Below are positions 18,808-28,136 of a stretch of 64,000 nucleotides of DNA, piece after piece (position 1 is the stretch's first letter; the number at the start of each line of letters is the position of its first letter). The stretch lies in NCBI RefSeq assembly GCF_011388215.1, contig NZ_CP049989.1, forward strand, positions 3,410,001 through 3,474,000. Reading direction: 5' to 3'. The translations under genes and the position numbers were made by a program. The DNA comes from Hydrogenophaga crocea. Lineage in GTDB: Bacteria; Pseudomonadota; Gammaproteobacteria; Burkholderiales; Burkholderiaceae_C. The notes under the pieces were generated by a model. That model was given only the letters and a program-made list of their open reading frames with translations. It had not been told where the DNA came from and ran no database searches.

Positions 18808-18968
18808 CGCCCCCACGCTCCGCCGCTGCGCGGGTCGCGAGGCCTTGCAGGCCGCGGCGCTGCCGGAGTCAGCGCCTCTTCGCCCCGTCCGAGCCTGCGC
18901 AGGCAGGCTCGGAGCCGCGGGGCTCAGCCCCGAGGGGGCTGATCTGCCTTGGGGCGGCCCGGCGGCAG
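18808..18968 (+). repeat. Intergenic repeat element, long form
   Basis: Begins immediately after the TGA of the TolA-like gene with CGCCCCCACGCTCCGCC and ends with CTTGGGGCGGCCCGGCGG at 18948-18965. The same two ends, fused without the middle, occur after the hprK stop at 63436-63469. Inside is a perfect ten-base hairpin, CCGAGCCTGC/GCAGGCTCGG at 18889-18912 with a four-base loop, and a second GC-rich foldback at about 18918-18932. This looks like a family of 3'-end repetitive elements. The remaining 18969-19080 shows only the peroxiredoxin leader. Confidence 0.65.
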
Positions 18969-19080
18969 ATCCCGGCGCCAAGCACCTGTCGCGCGCAGGG
19001 TTGCCCGGCCCGCGGCGTCGACAGCGGCGGGTGATCTGCGCACACTGGTGGGCTCCATCCACCGCCGCCAGGAGCCCGCC

Positions 19081-19740
19081 ATGTCGCTTCGCATCAACGA
19101 CACCGCCCCGAATTTCACCGCGCTCACCACGCACGGCCCGATCGACTTCCACGAGTGGATCGGCGACCAGTGGGCCATCCTGTTCTCGCACCCCAAGGAC
19201 TTCACGCCGGTGTGCACCACCGAGCTCGGCTACATGGCGCGCATCGAGCCCGAGTTCACCAAGCGCAACGCCAAGCTCATCGGCCTGTCGGTCGACCCGG
19301 TGGACAGCCACGGCAAGTGGGTCGCCGACATCGAGGAAACGCAGGGCGCGGCGGTGAAGTACCCGATGATCGGCGACGTCGACCTCCAGGTGGCCAAGCT
19401 CTACAACATGCTGCCTGCCGAAGAGCCCGGCACGGCCGACGGCCGCACCGCGGCCACCAACGCCACGGTGCGCTCGGTCTTCGTCATCGGCCCCGACAAG
19501 AAGATCAAGTTGATGCTCACCTACCCCATGACCACGGGCCGCAACTTCGACGAGATCCTGCGTGTGCTCGACTCGATGCAGCTCACGGCGAAACACAAGG
19601 TGGCCACCCCGGCCAACTGGACCCAGGGGCAGGACGTGATCATCGCGGGCTCGGTGAGCGACGAGGACGCCAAGAAGCTCTTCCCCGACGGCTGGAAAGC
19701 GCCCAAACCCTACCTGCGCATCGTCAAGCAGCCGCGCTGA
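19081..19740 (+). CDS. 1-Cys peroxiredoxin (Prx6 type)
   Basis: A 219-residue thiol peroxidase that reduces hydrogen peroxide and organic peroxides. Cys45 in DFTPVCTTE is the peroxidatic cysteine and is the only cysteine in the protein, which marks it as 1-Cys; the C-terminal domain with DGWKAPKPYLRIVKQP is typical of Prx6. CAGGAG about 6 bases before ATG 19081 supports the start; the frame open further upstream lies in the repeat element. Its stop touches the convergent lipoprotein stop at 19741. Confidence 0.93.
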   Translation: MSLRINDTAPNFTALTTHGPIDFHEWIGDQWAILFSHPKDFTPVCTTELGYMARIEPEFTKRNAKLIGLSVDPVDSHGKWVADIEETQGAAVKYPMIGDVDLQVAKLYNMLPAEEPGTADGRTAATNATVRSVFVIGPDKKIKLMLTYPMTTGRNFDEILRVLDSMQLTAKHKVATPANWTQGQDVIIAGSVSDEDAKKLFPDGWKAPKPYLRIVKQPR

Positions 19741-20196
19741 TCAGGGCTGGTAGCAAGCGCCGCTAGCGTCGTGGTGGATGCCGATCAGGTCACCACCCGC
19801 GCTGCCCCAGACGTTGCCGCCCGTGAAGATCAGGCAGCCTTCGCCCCGGTAGAGCACCTGCATGCGGCGCGCGTCGTTGCCGAAGTAGAACGGGATCCAG
19901 CGCTTGCCCGATTCGTAGGTATGCAGCCGGTCGGGCGCACGCCCCAGCAGCGCTTGCGTCTCCTGCATGTCCATGCCGATGCGCAGTTGCGCGAAGCGGC
20001 TGCCCGGGCGCGCGGTGCCCGTGATCTCGCCCTGGTAGGAACCGTCGCGCGAGGTGGCGGTCTGGGTGTCGGGCCCGCTTCGGGCTGCGGAGGCCGCGGG
20101 GGCCTCGCTGGCCACCGGGGCCTGGCGGGTGCCGCACGCGCTCAGCACGAGGGACGAAAACAGCGCGGTGAAGACAAGGCGAGTGTGAAGGCGCAT
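19741..20196 (-). CDS. Lipoprotein, uncharacterised
   Basis: A 151-residue predicted lipoprotein: signal peptide with lipobox VLSAC at Cys21, an Ala/Ser-rich linker, then a small domain with FAQLRIGMDMQETQALLGRAPDR, similar in style to the SmpA/OmlA (BamE-like) fold, and ending GIHHDASGACYQP. The two late cysteines (GEGCLIF and GACYQP) could form a disulfide. Probably outer-membrane attached. Function not assigned. It is convergent with the peroxiredoxin gene with no gap. Confidence 0.75.
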   Translation of the reverse strand: MRLHTRLVFTALFSSLVLSACGTRQAPVASEAPAASAARSGPDTQTATSRDGSYQGEITGTARPGSRFAQLRIGMDMQETQALLGRAPDRLHTYESGKRWIPFYFGNDARRMQVLYRGEGCLIFTGGNVWGSAGGDLIGIHHDASGACYQP

Positions 20197-20249
20197 GGGC
20201 AGACCCGGAAGTGGAAAGGGCCTGCAGTGTGTGCGACGGCCCGCGCCGC

Positions 20250-20267
20250 CCCATACCCCGGTATGGG
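20250..20267. promoter_or_regulatory. Perfect palindrome upstream of the lipoprotein gene
   Basis: CCCATACC (20250-20257) and GGTATGGG (20260-20267) are exact inverted halves separated by CC. The two-base centre and absence of a T tract argue for a protein-binding site rather than a terminator. It is 53 bases upstream of the lipoprotein ATG (20196) and 12 bases beyond the protease stop. Confidence 0.45.
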
Positions 20268-20278
20268 CGCGCCTGCGC

Positions 20279-21061
20279 TCAGGCGCCAGGGGCCGGCGCG
20301 TCGGCGGCGGCCGGCGCGGGCGGGTCTTCGGTGAGCGTGAGCAGGATGTCGGCGTACCAGGCGCAGTTCAGGCCCAGCGATTCGTCGAGCTCGCGGTCGC
20401 GGTTGCCCATGTCCATGCGCGAGGAATGCACGCCGAGCAGGCGCCAGGGCAGCGGCACGGTGGCCGCGCGCGGCGCGGGGTCGCGCATGACCACGGGCGC
20501 GCCGCTGATGCCGCGGTGCGCGCGCCCGTCGGTGAGGAACATGCCCTGGCCCTGGAAGCGGATGCCGAAGGGCGACGCCATGGCCGCGCGGCGCAGCACG
20601 GGCAACTGGTGCACCGTGTCCTGGAAGCCCAGCGGGAAGCCCACGATGAACAGGTTGGCGTCCACCGGCACGGTGTCGAAGTCGCGCACCAGGTGTTCGG
20701 GCGTGAATGCATGGACGATCGCGTCCGCCGGCAGGGCCGACTGGTCGAGTTCGAGCACCGCCACGTCGATGTCGCCGCCGCCGTCCTGGCCCTGGCGCCA
20801 CGTGGCCACGCCATCCTTGAACAGCGGAATGGAGAACGCGGTGCAGCGCGTGAGGTCCTGCGTGTCGAGGTGCAGCACGATCTCGATGCGGTCCGGGTGG
20901 TGAGCGCTGTCTTCGTCCACCAACACGTGGCGGCTGGTGGCCAGGAACAGCTGCTCGCCGCGGCGGAAGAAGAAGCCGCTGGCGTTGGTGAGCGCCTGGG
21001 CGCCCGCAAAGGTGTCCACCTTGGGCGCGGCGAAGAACAGCGGATCGACCGGCGGGTTCAT
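20279..21061 (-). CDS. Trypsin-like serine peptidase domain protein
   Basis: A 260-residue protein with a chymotrypsin-fold catalytic triad in order: His in LATSRHVLVD near 43, Asp in GDIDVAVLELD near 100, and Ser in HRGISGAPVVM near 185 (GxSGAP instead of the usual GDSGGP). No signal peptide or PDZ domain is seen, so it is likely cytoplasmic, unlike DegP. The start overlaps the gshB stop (ATGA), so translation is coupled to gshB. Substrate and reason for pairing with glutathione synthesis are unknown. Confidence 0.78.
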   Translation of the reverse strand: MNPPVDPLFFAAPKVDTFAGAQALTNASGFFFRRGEQLFLATSRHVLVDEDSAHHPDRIEIVLHLDTQDLTRCTAFSIPLFKDGVATWRQGQDGGGDIDVAVLELDQSALPADAIVHAFTPEHLVRDFDTVPVDANLFIVGFPLGFQDTVHQLPVLRRAAMASPFGIRFQGQGMFLTDGRAHRGISGAPVVMRDPAPRAATVPLPWRLLGVHSSRMDMGNRDRELDESLGLNCAWYADILLTLTEDPPAPAAADAPAPGA

Positions 21062-22008
21062 GCCAGGGCGCGCTCCAGCGCGTCGACGAACATCGCGGGC
21101 ACGTCGAAGCCGGTCTGCTGCTGGATTTCCTGGAAGCAGGTCGGGCTGGTGACGTTGATCTCGGTCACGCGGTTGCCGATCATGTCCAGCCCCACGAGCA
21201 GCAGGCCGCGCGCGGCCAGCACGGGCGCCATGGCCTCGGCCACGGCACGGTTGTCGTCGGACAGCGGCTGCGCCACGCCCTTGCCGCCCGCGGCGAGGTT
21301 GCCGCGCACCTCGCTGCCCTGCGGGATGCGCGCGAGCACGAAGGGCGCCACCTGGCCGCCGATGAGCAGCAGGCGCTTGTCGCCCTGCGCGATCTCGGGC
21401 AGGTAGCGCTGCACCATCACGCTCGTGGCGCCGCCCTGGTTGAGCGTTTCCACGATGGCGCCGAGGTTCAGGCCGTCGTCGCGCACGCGGAAAATGCCCA
21501 TGCCACCCATGCCGTCGAGCGGCTTGAGGATCACGTCACGGTGCTCGGCGTGGAAAGCGCGCACGTCGTCGGCCGAGCGCGTGACCAGCGTGGGCGGCGC
21601 GAACTGCGGCCATTCCATCAGCGCGAGCTTTTCGGGGTGGTCGCGCAGCGCCGAGGGCTTGTTGAACACGCGCGTGCCTTCGCGCTCGGCCTGCTCGAGC
21701 AGGTGGGTGGCGTAGAAGAACTCGCTGTCGAAGGGCGGGTCCTTGCGCATGAGCACGGCGTCGAAGCCCGCGAGCGCCTCGCGGCCTTCACCGGTCACGG
21801 CGAACCAGTCGTCGAGCGCGCCCGTGAGGCGAAGGTGGCGCACCTGCGCCGTCACGCGGCCGCCGCTGACCCATTGCAGGTGGCGCGGCTCGCAGGCGGC
21901 GAGCGCATGGCCGCGCCGCTGCAGCTCGCGCATCATGGCGAAGGTGCTGTCTTTGTAGGTCTTGAAGGCTTCGAGCGGGTCGGCAACGACCAGGATCTTC
22001 TTCGTCAT
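21058..22008 (-). CDS. gshB: Glutathione synthetase
   Basis: Joins gamma-glutamylcysteine to glycine using ATP, the second step of glutathione synthesis. The 316-residue product has the ATP-grasp core: VILKPLDGMGGMGIFRV near 155, RGNLAAGGKG near 240, and EINVTSPTCFQEI near 285, all family hallmarks. Start ATG 22008 overlaps the benE stop, and its stop overlaps the protease start. gshA lies 3.2 kb upstream on the same strand beyond benE and kup. Confidence 0.97.
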   Translation of the reverse strand: MTKKILVVADPLEAFKTYKDSTFAMMRELQRRGHALAACEPRHLQWVSGGRVTAQVRHLRLTGALDDWFAVTGEGREALAGFDAVLMRKDPPFDSEFFYATHLLEQAEREGTRVFNKPSALRDHPEKLALMEWPQFAPPTLVTRSADDVRAFHAEHRDVILKPLDGMGGMGIFRVRDDGLNLGAIVETLNQGGATSVMVQRYLPEIAQGDKRLLLIGGQVAPFVLARIPQGSEVRGNLAAGGKGVAQPLSDDNRAVAEAMAPVLAARGLLLVGLDMIGNRVTEINVTSPTCFQEIQQQTGFDVPAMFVDALERALA

Positions 22009-23195
22009 GGGCGGGTGGGTTTTTGGGGGACGCCGTACTGTTGCACAAAGAGCGCGAGGGCACCGGCCACCACCCCCCAAAAGGCCGATCCGATGCCGGC
22101 GATCACCACGCCGCTGAGCGTGACGAGAAACGTGATGAGCGCGGCCTCGCGGTGCCGCTCGTCCTGCAGCGCGGTGTGCAAGCCACCGCCGATGCTGCCC
22201 AGCAGGGCAATGCCCGCGATCGCCATCACGAGCTCGCGGGGAAAGGCAATCAGCATGCCCGTGACCAGCGCGCCCACCAGCCCCACGGCCAGGTACAGCA
22301 CGCCGCACAACACGGCCGCGGTGTAGCGCTTGTCGCGGTCGGGGTGCGCCTCGGGCCCCATGCAGATGGCCGCGGTGATGGCCGAGAGGTTGAGCGCGAA
22401 GGCGCCGAAGGGCGCAAGCACCAGCGTGGCAATGCCCGTGACCGTGAGGATGCGCGAGATCGGCATGTCGTAGCCCGCGGCGCGGATCGCCGCCACGCCT
22501 GGCAGGTTCTGCGAGGCCATGGTGACGATGAACAGCGGCAGCGCCAGGCTGGTGAAGGCCGCGACGCTGAACTGCGGCGCGGTGAACACCGGCACGGCCC
22601 ATTCGAGCGTGAGCGCGCCCGCGTTGAAACGGCCCGTGGCCAGCACCTGCGCCACACCCGCCACCAGCGTGAACACCACCGCGTAGCGCGGCGCGAGGCG
22701 GCGCGCCAGCAGGTACACCAGCAGCATCAGCACCACCAGCGCCAGTGCGGTCTGTGCCGCGCCGAAGGCCTGCAGGCCAAAGCGCGCAAGCACCCCCGCG
22801 AGCAGCGCCGCCGCGACCGCCATGGGGATGCGGTTCATCACGCGTTCGAACCAGCCGGTGGCGCCCGCGAGTGTGATGAGCGCGCCGCAGATCAGGAAGG
22901 CCCCGATGGCCTCGGCCATGCTGAAGCCGCCCGCCAGCCCCGCGCTCGCGAGCACGGCCGCGCCGGGCGTGCTCCAGGCCACCATCACGGGTTGGCGCAG
23001 GATCAGCGAGGGAATGGCCGAGCACAGGCCCATGCCCAGGCCCAGGGCCCACATCCACGAGGTGATCTGCGCGGGTGTGGCGCCGAAGGCCTGGGCGGCC
23101 TGGAAGACGATGGCCACCGAGCTCGTGAAGCCCACGAGCACGGCCACGAAGCCCGCGGTGGCGGCGGACAGACTGAGGTCGCGGAAGAAGCGCAT
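22005..23195 (-). CDS. benE: BenE-family benzoate/H+ symporter-like transporter
   Basis: A 396-residue inner-membrane protein with 11-12 helices and the BenE family layout, with the conserved LPLFIVTMASQNLPGVAAIRAAGYD block in the middle and NLSAITAAICMGPEAHPD after it. BenE proteins import benzoate with protons, but no benzoate catabolic genes are here and it is coupled by ATGA overlap to gshB, so the substrate is open. The start MRFFRDLSLSAATAGFVAVLVG fits the family. Confidence 0.9.
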   Translation of the reverse strand: MRFFRDLSLSAATAGFVAVLVGFTSSVAIVFQAAQAFGATPAQITSWMWALGLGMGLCSAIPSLILRQPVMVAWSTPGAAVLASAGLAGGFSMAEAIGAFLICGALITLAGATGWFERVMNRIPMAVAAALLAGVLARFGLQAFGAAQTALALVVLMLLVYLLARRLAPRYAVVFTLVAGVAQVLATGRFNAGALTLEWAVPVFTAPQFSVAAFTSLALPLFIVTMASQNLPGVAAIRAAGYDMPISRILTVTGIATLVLAPFGAFALNLSAITAAICMGPEAHPDRDKRYTAAVLCGVLYLAVGLVGALVTGMLIAFPRELVMAIAGIALLGSIGGGLHTALQDERHREAALITFLVTLSGVVIAGIGSAFWGVVAGALALFVQQYGVPQKPTRP

Positions 23196-23226
23196 GCCCG
23201 CATTCTGCCGGGGGTGCGCGGGGGGC

Positions 23227-25098
23227 TCAGATCTCGACCTTGGAGCCGAGCTCGATCACCGCGTTGGTGGGCAGGTTCAGGAAGGCCGCGGCACCGGCCG
23301 CGTTGTGGTGCATGGACGCGAACAGTTTTTCGCGCCAGGGCGCCATGCCGCTGCCCAGCGTGGGCGTGACCACGTCGCGCGAGAGGAAGTAGCTCGTGGT
23401 CATGGGCTCGAGCTCGCAGCCGCGCAGGCGCAGGGGCTCGAGCGCCGCGGGCACGTCGGGGTCGTTCTTGAAGCCGTAGTGGATGGTCACGGCCCAGCAG
23501 TCGTGCCCCAGCGGCTGCACCTCGAGCCGCTCGCTCAGGCCGATCCAGGGCACCGGGTGCGGCCGCACGGTGACAAACAGGTTCTGCTCGTGCAGCACCT
23601 TGTTGTGCTTGAGGTTGTGCAGCAGCGCGTTGGGCACGATGCCCGGTTCGGCCGTGAGGAACACCGCCACGCCGGGCACGCGCAGTGGCGGATCGACGAA
23701 CACCGCGTCGAGGAAGCCGCCGAGCTCCAGCGCCTCGGCGTGCTGGGCCTTGGACACCAGTTCGCGGCCCTGCTTCCAGGTCATCATGAGCGTGAACACC
23801 GCGCCCCCGATCAGCAGCGGGAACCAGCCGCCCTGGAACAGCTTGAGCATGTTCGAGCTGAAGAAGGCCAGGTCGATCATGAAAAACACGCCGGTGGCGG
23901 CCACGCACAGCCACAGCGGGTACTTCCAGCCGTAGCGGATGACGAAGAAGGTCAGCACCGTGGTGATGAGCATGTCGAGCGTGACCGCGATGCCGTAGGC
24001 CGACGCGAGGTTGCTCGAGGATTTGAACATCACCACCGCGAGCACGATGGCGGTGAACAGCGCCCAGTTCACGAACGGGATGTAGATCTGCCCGGTGTCG
24101 CGCACGCTGGTGTGGCGCAGGTTCAGGCGCGGCAGGTAGCCGAGCTGGATGGCCTGCTTGGTCACGCTGAAGGCGCCCGAGATCAGCGCCTGCGACGCGA
24201 TCACCGTGGCCAGCGTGGCCAGGCCCACGAGCGGCAGCAGCGCCCAGGCCGGTGCCATGCGGAAGAAGGGGTTGCTCACCGCGCTGGGGTCGGCCAGCAG
24301 CAGCGCGCCCTGGCCGAAGTAGTTGAGCGTGAGCGAGGGCATCACCACCGAGAACCAGGCCAGACGGATCGGCTTCTTGCCGAAGTGGCCGAGGTCGGCA
24401 TACAGCGCTTCGGCGCCGGTCACGCACAGCACCACCGCGCCCAGGATGATGAAGGTGGTGCCCGGTTGCAGCACCATGAAGCGCAACGCGTGGTGCGGGC
24501 TGAGCGCGCCCAGGATCTCGGGGTGGTCGACGATGTGCGACACGCCGAGCACCGCGATCGCGCCGAACCACAGCAGCGTGATCGGCCCGAAGTAGCGGCC
24601 GATGCCGCCGGTGCCGCGCTTTTGCACCGCGAACAGCACGAACAGCACGATCAGCGTGAGCGGCACCACGTAATGGTGCAGCGCGGGCGAGATCACGGTC
24701 AGGCCTTCGACGGCCGAGAGCACCGAGATCGCGGGCGTGATCACGCCGTCGCCATAGAACAGCGAGGTGCCGAAGATGCCGATGGCCATGAGGGTGCGGC
24801 GCAGCGCGGGCTTGTCGTGCACCGCGTTCGCGGCCAGCGCGAGCATGGCGATCAGTCCGCCCTCGCCCGCGTTGTCGGCGCGCAGCACGAGCAGCACGTA
24901 CTTGAGCGACACGATGGTGGTGAGCGTCCAGAACAGGATGGACAGCACGCCATACACGTTGTCGTGCGTGAAGGGCACGTGGCCGGATCCGAAGACCTCC
25001 TTGACGGCGTACAGCACGCTGGTGCCGATGTCGCCGTAGACCACACCGATGGCGCCGAGCGTGAGGGCGGCCAGCGAAGACGGAGCGCGGGAATTCAA
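23227..25098 (-). CDS. kup: Low-affinity potassium transporter Kup
   Basis: A 623-residue KUP/HAK/KT family K+/H+ symporter: about 12 membrane helices in the first 450 residues, starting with [19 protein letters not shown], then a cytoplasmic C-terminal domain. The length is typical. The only in-frame start near the family position is a TTG at 25098 (TTG AAT TCC), with no good ribosome site, so the exact start is uncertain. It sits between gshA and benE on the same strand. The 138-base gap before it (25099-25236) contains short foldbacks only. Confidence 0.95.
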   Translation of the reverse strand: MNSRAPSSLAALTLGAIGVVYGDIGTSVLYAVKEVFGSGHVPFTHDNVYGVLSILFWTLTTIVSLKYVLLVLRADNAGEGGLIAMLALAANAVHDKPALRRTLMAIGIFGTSLFYGDGVITPAISVLSAVEGLTVISPALHHYVVPLTLIVLFVLFAVQKRGTGGIGRYFGPITLLWFGAIAVLGVSHIVDHPEILGALSPHHALRFMVLQPGTTFIILGAVVLCVTGAEALYADLGHFGKKPIRLAWFSVVMPSLTLNYFGQGALLLADPSAVSNPFFRMAPAWALLPLVGLATLATVIASQALISGAFSVTKQAIQLGYLPRLNLRHTSVRDTGQIYIPFVNWALFTAIVLAVVMFKSSSNLASAYGIAVTLDMLITTVLTFFVIRYGWKYPLWLCVAATGVFFMIDLAFFSSNMLKLFQGGWFPLLIGGAVFTLMMTWKQGRELVSKAQHAEALELGGFLDAVFVDPPLRVPGVAVFLTAEPGIVPNALLHNLKHNKVLHEQNLFVTVRPHPVPWIGLSERLEVQPLGHDCWAVTIHYGFKNDPDVPAALEPLRLRGCELEPMTTSYFLSRDVVTPTLGSGMAPWREKLFASMHHNAAGAAAFLNLPTNAVIELGSKVEI

Positions 25099-25236
25099 GC
25101 GGAGAACCCCACCGCGGGGTCGTGGGGCGTGTGCTCAGAGGATGCGGATTCTGCCCTTGCGCCCTGGGCGGCGCCATGGGCAGTCGGCCCTAAACCGCCC
25201 GCGGCGTGCGGTTTGTTGCGCCGCAGCAACCGCCGC

Positions 25237-26529
25237 TCAATCGAGGTTCTCGGCCTCGGGGTCGGTGGCTTCGAGCTCATAGCTGGCCGCGAGCATGGCC
25301 AGGCGGCCGATCACGCCGTACATGTAGAAGCGGTTGGGCACGCTGGCGCCGGGTTTGACGCCGGGCTGCGGCAGTTGCGCGCTCTGCTCGAAGGCCAGCG
25401 GCACGAAGCTCGAGCCCGGCGCGTTGAGGTTCTCGTCTTCGCCGCGCTCGGCATGGATGCGGTAGAAGCCGCCCACCACGTAGCGGTCCATCATGTAGAC
25501 GACCGGCTCGGCCACGGCGCTGTTGATGCGCTCGTGCGTGAGCACGCCTTCCTGGATGATGACCTCGGTGACGGTCTGGCCGGCCTGCCCCGTGCCCATG
25601 CGCGCGCGCGCCTTGGGCGTGAGGTTGTCGATGTCCTTGACGTCGCGCACGGTCATGATGCCCATGCCGCCCGTGCCGTTGTCGGCCTTGACCACCACGA
25701 ACGGCTTTTCGTTGATGCCGTATTCCTTGTACTTGCGGCGCACCTTGGTGAGCAGCGCGTCGGTGTTGCTGCGCAGGCATTCCAGGCCGGCGTCGGACGA
25801 AAAATCGACCTCGCCGCACTGGTTGAACAGCGGGTTGATGAGCCACGGGTCCATGCCCAGCAGCTTGCCGAAGCGCTTGGACACCTCTTCATAGGCCTTG
25901 AAGTGCGTGCTCTTGCGGCGCGTGGGCCAGCCCGCGTGCAGCGGCGGCAGCAGGTACTGCTCGTGCAGGTCCTCGAGGATGCCGGGCACACCGGCCGAGA
26001 GGTCGGTGTTGAGCACGATGGTGCAGGGGTCGAAGTTCTTGAGCCCGAGGCGGCGCTTGCCGCGCTGCAGCGGCTCGAGCGTGACCTGGCTGCCGTCGGG
26101 CAGGTCGATCTTCGTGGGCGCGGTGATCTCGTTGGACAGCGAACCCAGCCGCACGTTGAGGCCGGCCATGTAGAAGATCTTCTGCAGCGTGGCCAGGTTG
26201 CTCAGGTAGAAGGTGTCGCGCACGTTCTCGGGCACCAGCAGCAGGCTCTTGGCCTCGGGGCAGATCTTCTCGATCGCCGCCATGGCCGCCTGCACCGCGA
26301 GCGGAATCATCTCGGGCGTGAGGTGGTTCCAGCCGCCGGGGAACAGGTTGGTGTCCACCGGCGCAAGCTTGAAGCCCGCGTTGCGCACGTCCACCGAGGT
26401 GTAGAAGGGCGGCGTGTGCTCCATCCATTCGAGCCGGAACCAGCGCTCGATCACCGGGGTGGATTCGAGGATGCGCTGCTCGAGCTCGTTGATCGGACCC
26501 GTGAGGGCGGTGACGAGGTGGGGAACCAT
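25237..26529 (-). CDS. gshA: Glutamate-cysteine ligase, betaproteobacterial type
   Basis: First enzyme of glutathione synthesis, joining glutamate and cysteine with ATP. The 430-residue product belongs to the form found in betaproteobacteria and Acidithiobacillus (TIGR02049 type), not the Escherichia coli form: it has NLFPGGWNHLTPEMIPLA near 60, KPFVVVKADNGTGGMGIMTV near 275 as an ATP-grasp-like glycine loop, and VYMMDRYVVGGFYRIHAER near 350. The ATG at 26529 is clear. Downstream are kup, benE and gshB. Confidence 0.95.
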   Translation of the reverse strand: MVPHLVTALTGPINELEQRILESTPVIERWFRLEWMEHTPPFYTSVDVRNAGFKLAPVDTNLFPGGWNHLTPEMIPLAVQAAMAAIEKICPEAKSLLLVPENVRDTFYLSNLATLQKIFYMAGLNVRLGSLSNEITAPTKIDLPDGSQVTLEPLQRGKRRLGLKNFDPCTIVLNTDLSAGVPGILEDLHEQYLLPPLHAGWPTRRKSTHFKAYEEVSKRFGKLLGMDPWLINPLFNQCGEVDFSSDAGLECLRSNTDALLTKVRRKYKEYGINEKPFVVVKADNGTGGMGIMTVRDVKDIDNLTPKARARMGTGQAGQTVTEVIIQEGVLTHERINSAVAEPVVYMMDRYVVGGFYRIHAERGEDENLNAPGSSFVPLAFEQSAQLPQPGVKPGASVPNRFYMYGVIGRLAMLAASYELEATDPEAENLD

Positions 26530-26587
26530 GGTGGGCGTGGGGGACCGGGCGGGAGGGCCAGTGTAAATGGGGTCGGTGAACGGCCGT

Positions 26588-27742
26588 TCAAGCCGCCGGC
26601 CGCGGCGGCCGGCGCGCCAGCCAGGGCGCCAGCAGCCCGGCGAACGCGCGCCGGTACAGGTGGCGCCGGCTTTCGCCCACCGCGGCCAGCAGGCCGGTGA
26701 CCAGCAGCACCGCGGCCAGCACCCCGGCGTTGCCCCACCAGCCGGCCTGGTGCACGCCGAGCGCGCGCGCCAGCACCAGCAGCGAGAAGTGGATCAGGTA
26801 GAAGCTGAAGCTGCGCTCGGCCAGCCAGCGCACGGCCCGCGCCGCGCGCGCGGGCCAGCGCCAGCGCAGGTGGGCGAAGGCCACCACCAGGGCGGCGAAC
26901 AGCAGCGCCACGACCGCATCGGGCAGCACGTGCACCGTGGAGCCGCCGCTGAAAGGCCGGCCCAGCGCGCCACCGATGGCGGCGTACAGCGCGCGCGACG
27001 CCGCATCGAGCGCGTCGCGCGCACCCGACAGCACAAAGGCGGCGTACGCCCCGGCGCACGCGAGCGCCAGGGCCAGCGCGGCGCGCGGCGACAGCCGCGT
27101 GGCCGCCAGCCACCGGCTCAGCGCCACGCCCAGCCACCACATCGGCAACAGCATCAGCACCCAGGGCCCCATGAGCAGCAGCACCAGCGCCGCCGCGGCC
27201 CAGCGGGCGGGGCCGCGCACGAAGGTCCAGACGCCGAACAGCAGGTAGTACCAGACCTCGTAGGCCAGCGACCAGTAAGGCTCGGCGGTGAAGGGCTGGG
27301 CCACGCCCAGCCAGCCCTCGCCCAGGAACAGCCAGTGCATCAGCAGCCGGCGCCAGATGGCCTCGTACTGCCACGCGTAGCCGGCGTAGGTCTCGGGCGA
27401 CAGCGAGCGGCCCGCGAGGTCGAGCAGCAGCACCAGCAGCAGCGCGGGGACCGCCACCGAGTACACGCGCGAGAGCCGGGCCAGGGCGTAACCCGCGGCG
27501 TCGCCCGGACGCTCGCGCGTGGTGGACGCGATCACGAAGCCCGAAAGCACGAAGAAGGCGATCACGGCGTCGTCGGCCGAACGCCACCAGGTGAGCGAGA
27601 GCGCGGCCGGGGCGACCTCGAGGATCACGGCGTGCCCCAGGTAGACGAAAAACGCCGCGACCACGCGCGACAGGTCGAGCCAGACCGACAGCTCGGGGTC
27701 GATCGACCGCGAGCGCTCGCCGACCGCCAGCCCGGCGTGCAT
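26588..27742 (-). CDS. Acyltransferase 3 family membrane protein (OafA/YrhL-like)
   Basis: A 384-residue inner-membrane acyltransferase with about ten helices. The N-terminal part has DLSRVVAAFFVYLGHAVIL, with His as the expected catalytic base, and the following FFVLSGFVIASTT block; a late RSFSFYLIHFSLLVLA block is also typical. Such proteins add acetyl or other acyl groups to surface polysaccharides or lipids. ATG at 27742 is three bases from the RidA gene stop, so they are probably one transcript. The substrate is unknown. Confidence 0.87.
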   Translation of the reverse strand: MHAGLAVGERSRSIDPELSVWLDLSRVVAAFFVYLGHAVILEVAPAALSLTWWRSADDAVIAFFVLSGFVIASTTRERPGDAAGYALARLSRVYSVAVPALLLVLLLDLAGRSLSPETYAGYAWQYEAIWRRLLMHWLFLGEGWLGVAQPFTAEPYWSLAYEVWYYLLFGVWTFVRGPARWAAAALVLLLMGPWVLMLLPMWWLGVALSRWLAATRLSPRAALALALACAGAYAAFVLSGARDALDAASRALYAAIGGALGRPFSGGSTVHVLPDAVVALLFAALVVAFAHLRWRWPARAARAVRWLAERSFSFYLIHFSLLVLARALGVHQAGWWGNAGVLAAVLLVTGLLAAVGESRRHLYRRAFAGLLAPWLARRPPRPAA

Positions 27743-27744
27743 GC

Positions 27745-28134
27745 TCAGTCTCCGCCGCCCTTGAGCGCCGTCACCTCGATCTCGATGCGCATGCGCGGAT
27801 CGGCCAGGCCGGCGGAGATCATCATGGCCGCGGGGCGGATCTCGCCGAAGAAGCGGCGCAGCACGGGCCAGGTCTTCGGGAATTCGCTGCCGTCGGGCAG
27901 CACGTAGGTCACGCGCACCACGTCGCGCAGGCCGGCGCCGGCCTGTTGCAGCGCGGCCTCGATGTTGCGCAGGCACTGCTCGGTCTGCGCCTCGATGCCG
28001 TCGGCGATGGTCATGGTGCTGTAGTCGAAACCCGTGGTGCCCGAGACGAACACCCAGTTGCCCTGCACCACGGCGCGCGAGTAGCCGATCTCTTGTTCGA
28101 AGGTCGAGCCCGAGGAAATGAGCGTGCGCGCCAT
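27745..28134 (-). CDS. RidA/YjgF family protein
   Basis: A 129-residue member of the RidA superfamily, which hydrolyses reactive enamine/imine intermediates from PLP enzymes or acts in catabolic steps. It has the trimer-forming fold markers NWVFVSGTTGFD, EQCLRNIEAALQQAGA and a late RIEIEVTALKG end. The usual RidA arginine of the active site appears at ADPRMRIEIE. ATG 28134 follows the DUF1304 gene stop by two bases. Confidence 0.88.
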   Translation of the reverse strand: MARTLISSGSTFEQEIGYSRAVVQGNWVFVSGTTGFDYSTMTIADGIEAQTEQCLRNIEAALQQAGAGLRDVVRVTYVLPDGSEFPKTWPVLRRFFGEIRPAAMMISAGLADPRMRIEIEVTALKGGGD

Positions 28135-28136
28135 GG

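Noticed and set aside
16624..19596. A 990-residue minus-strand open frame with repeated LTGRF, and other long frames opposite the TolA-like gene
   Set aside because: They are produced by the 15-bp repeat and high GC; the plus-strand frame has the membrane helix, TonB/TolA domain and codon pattern.
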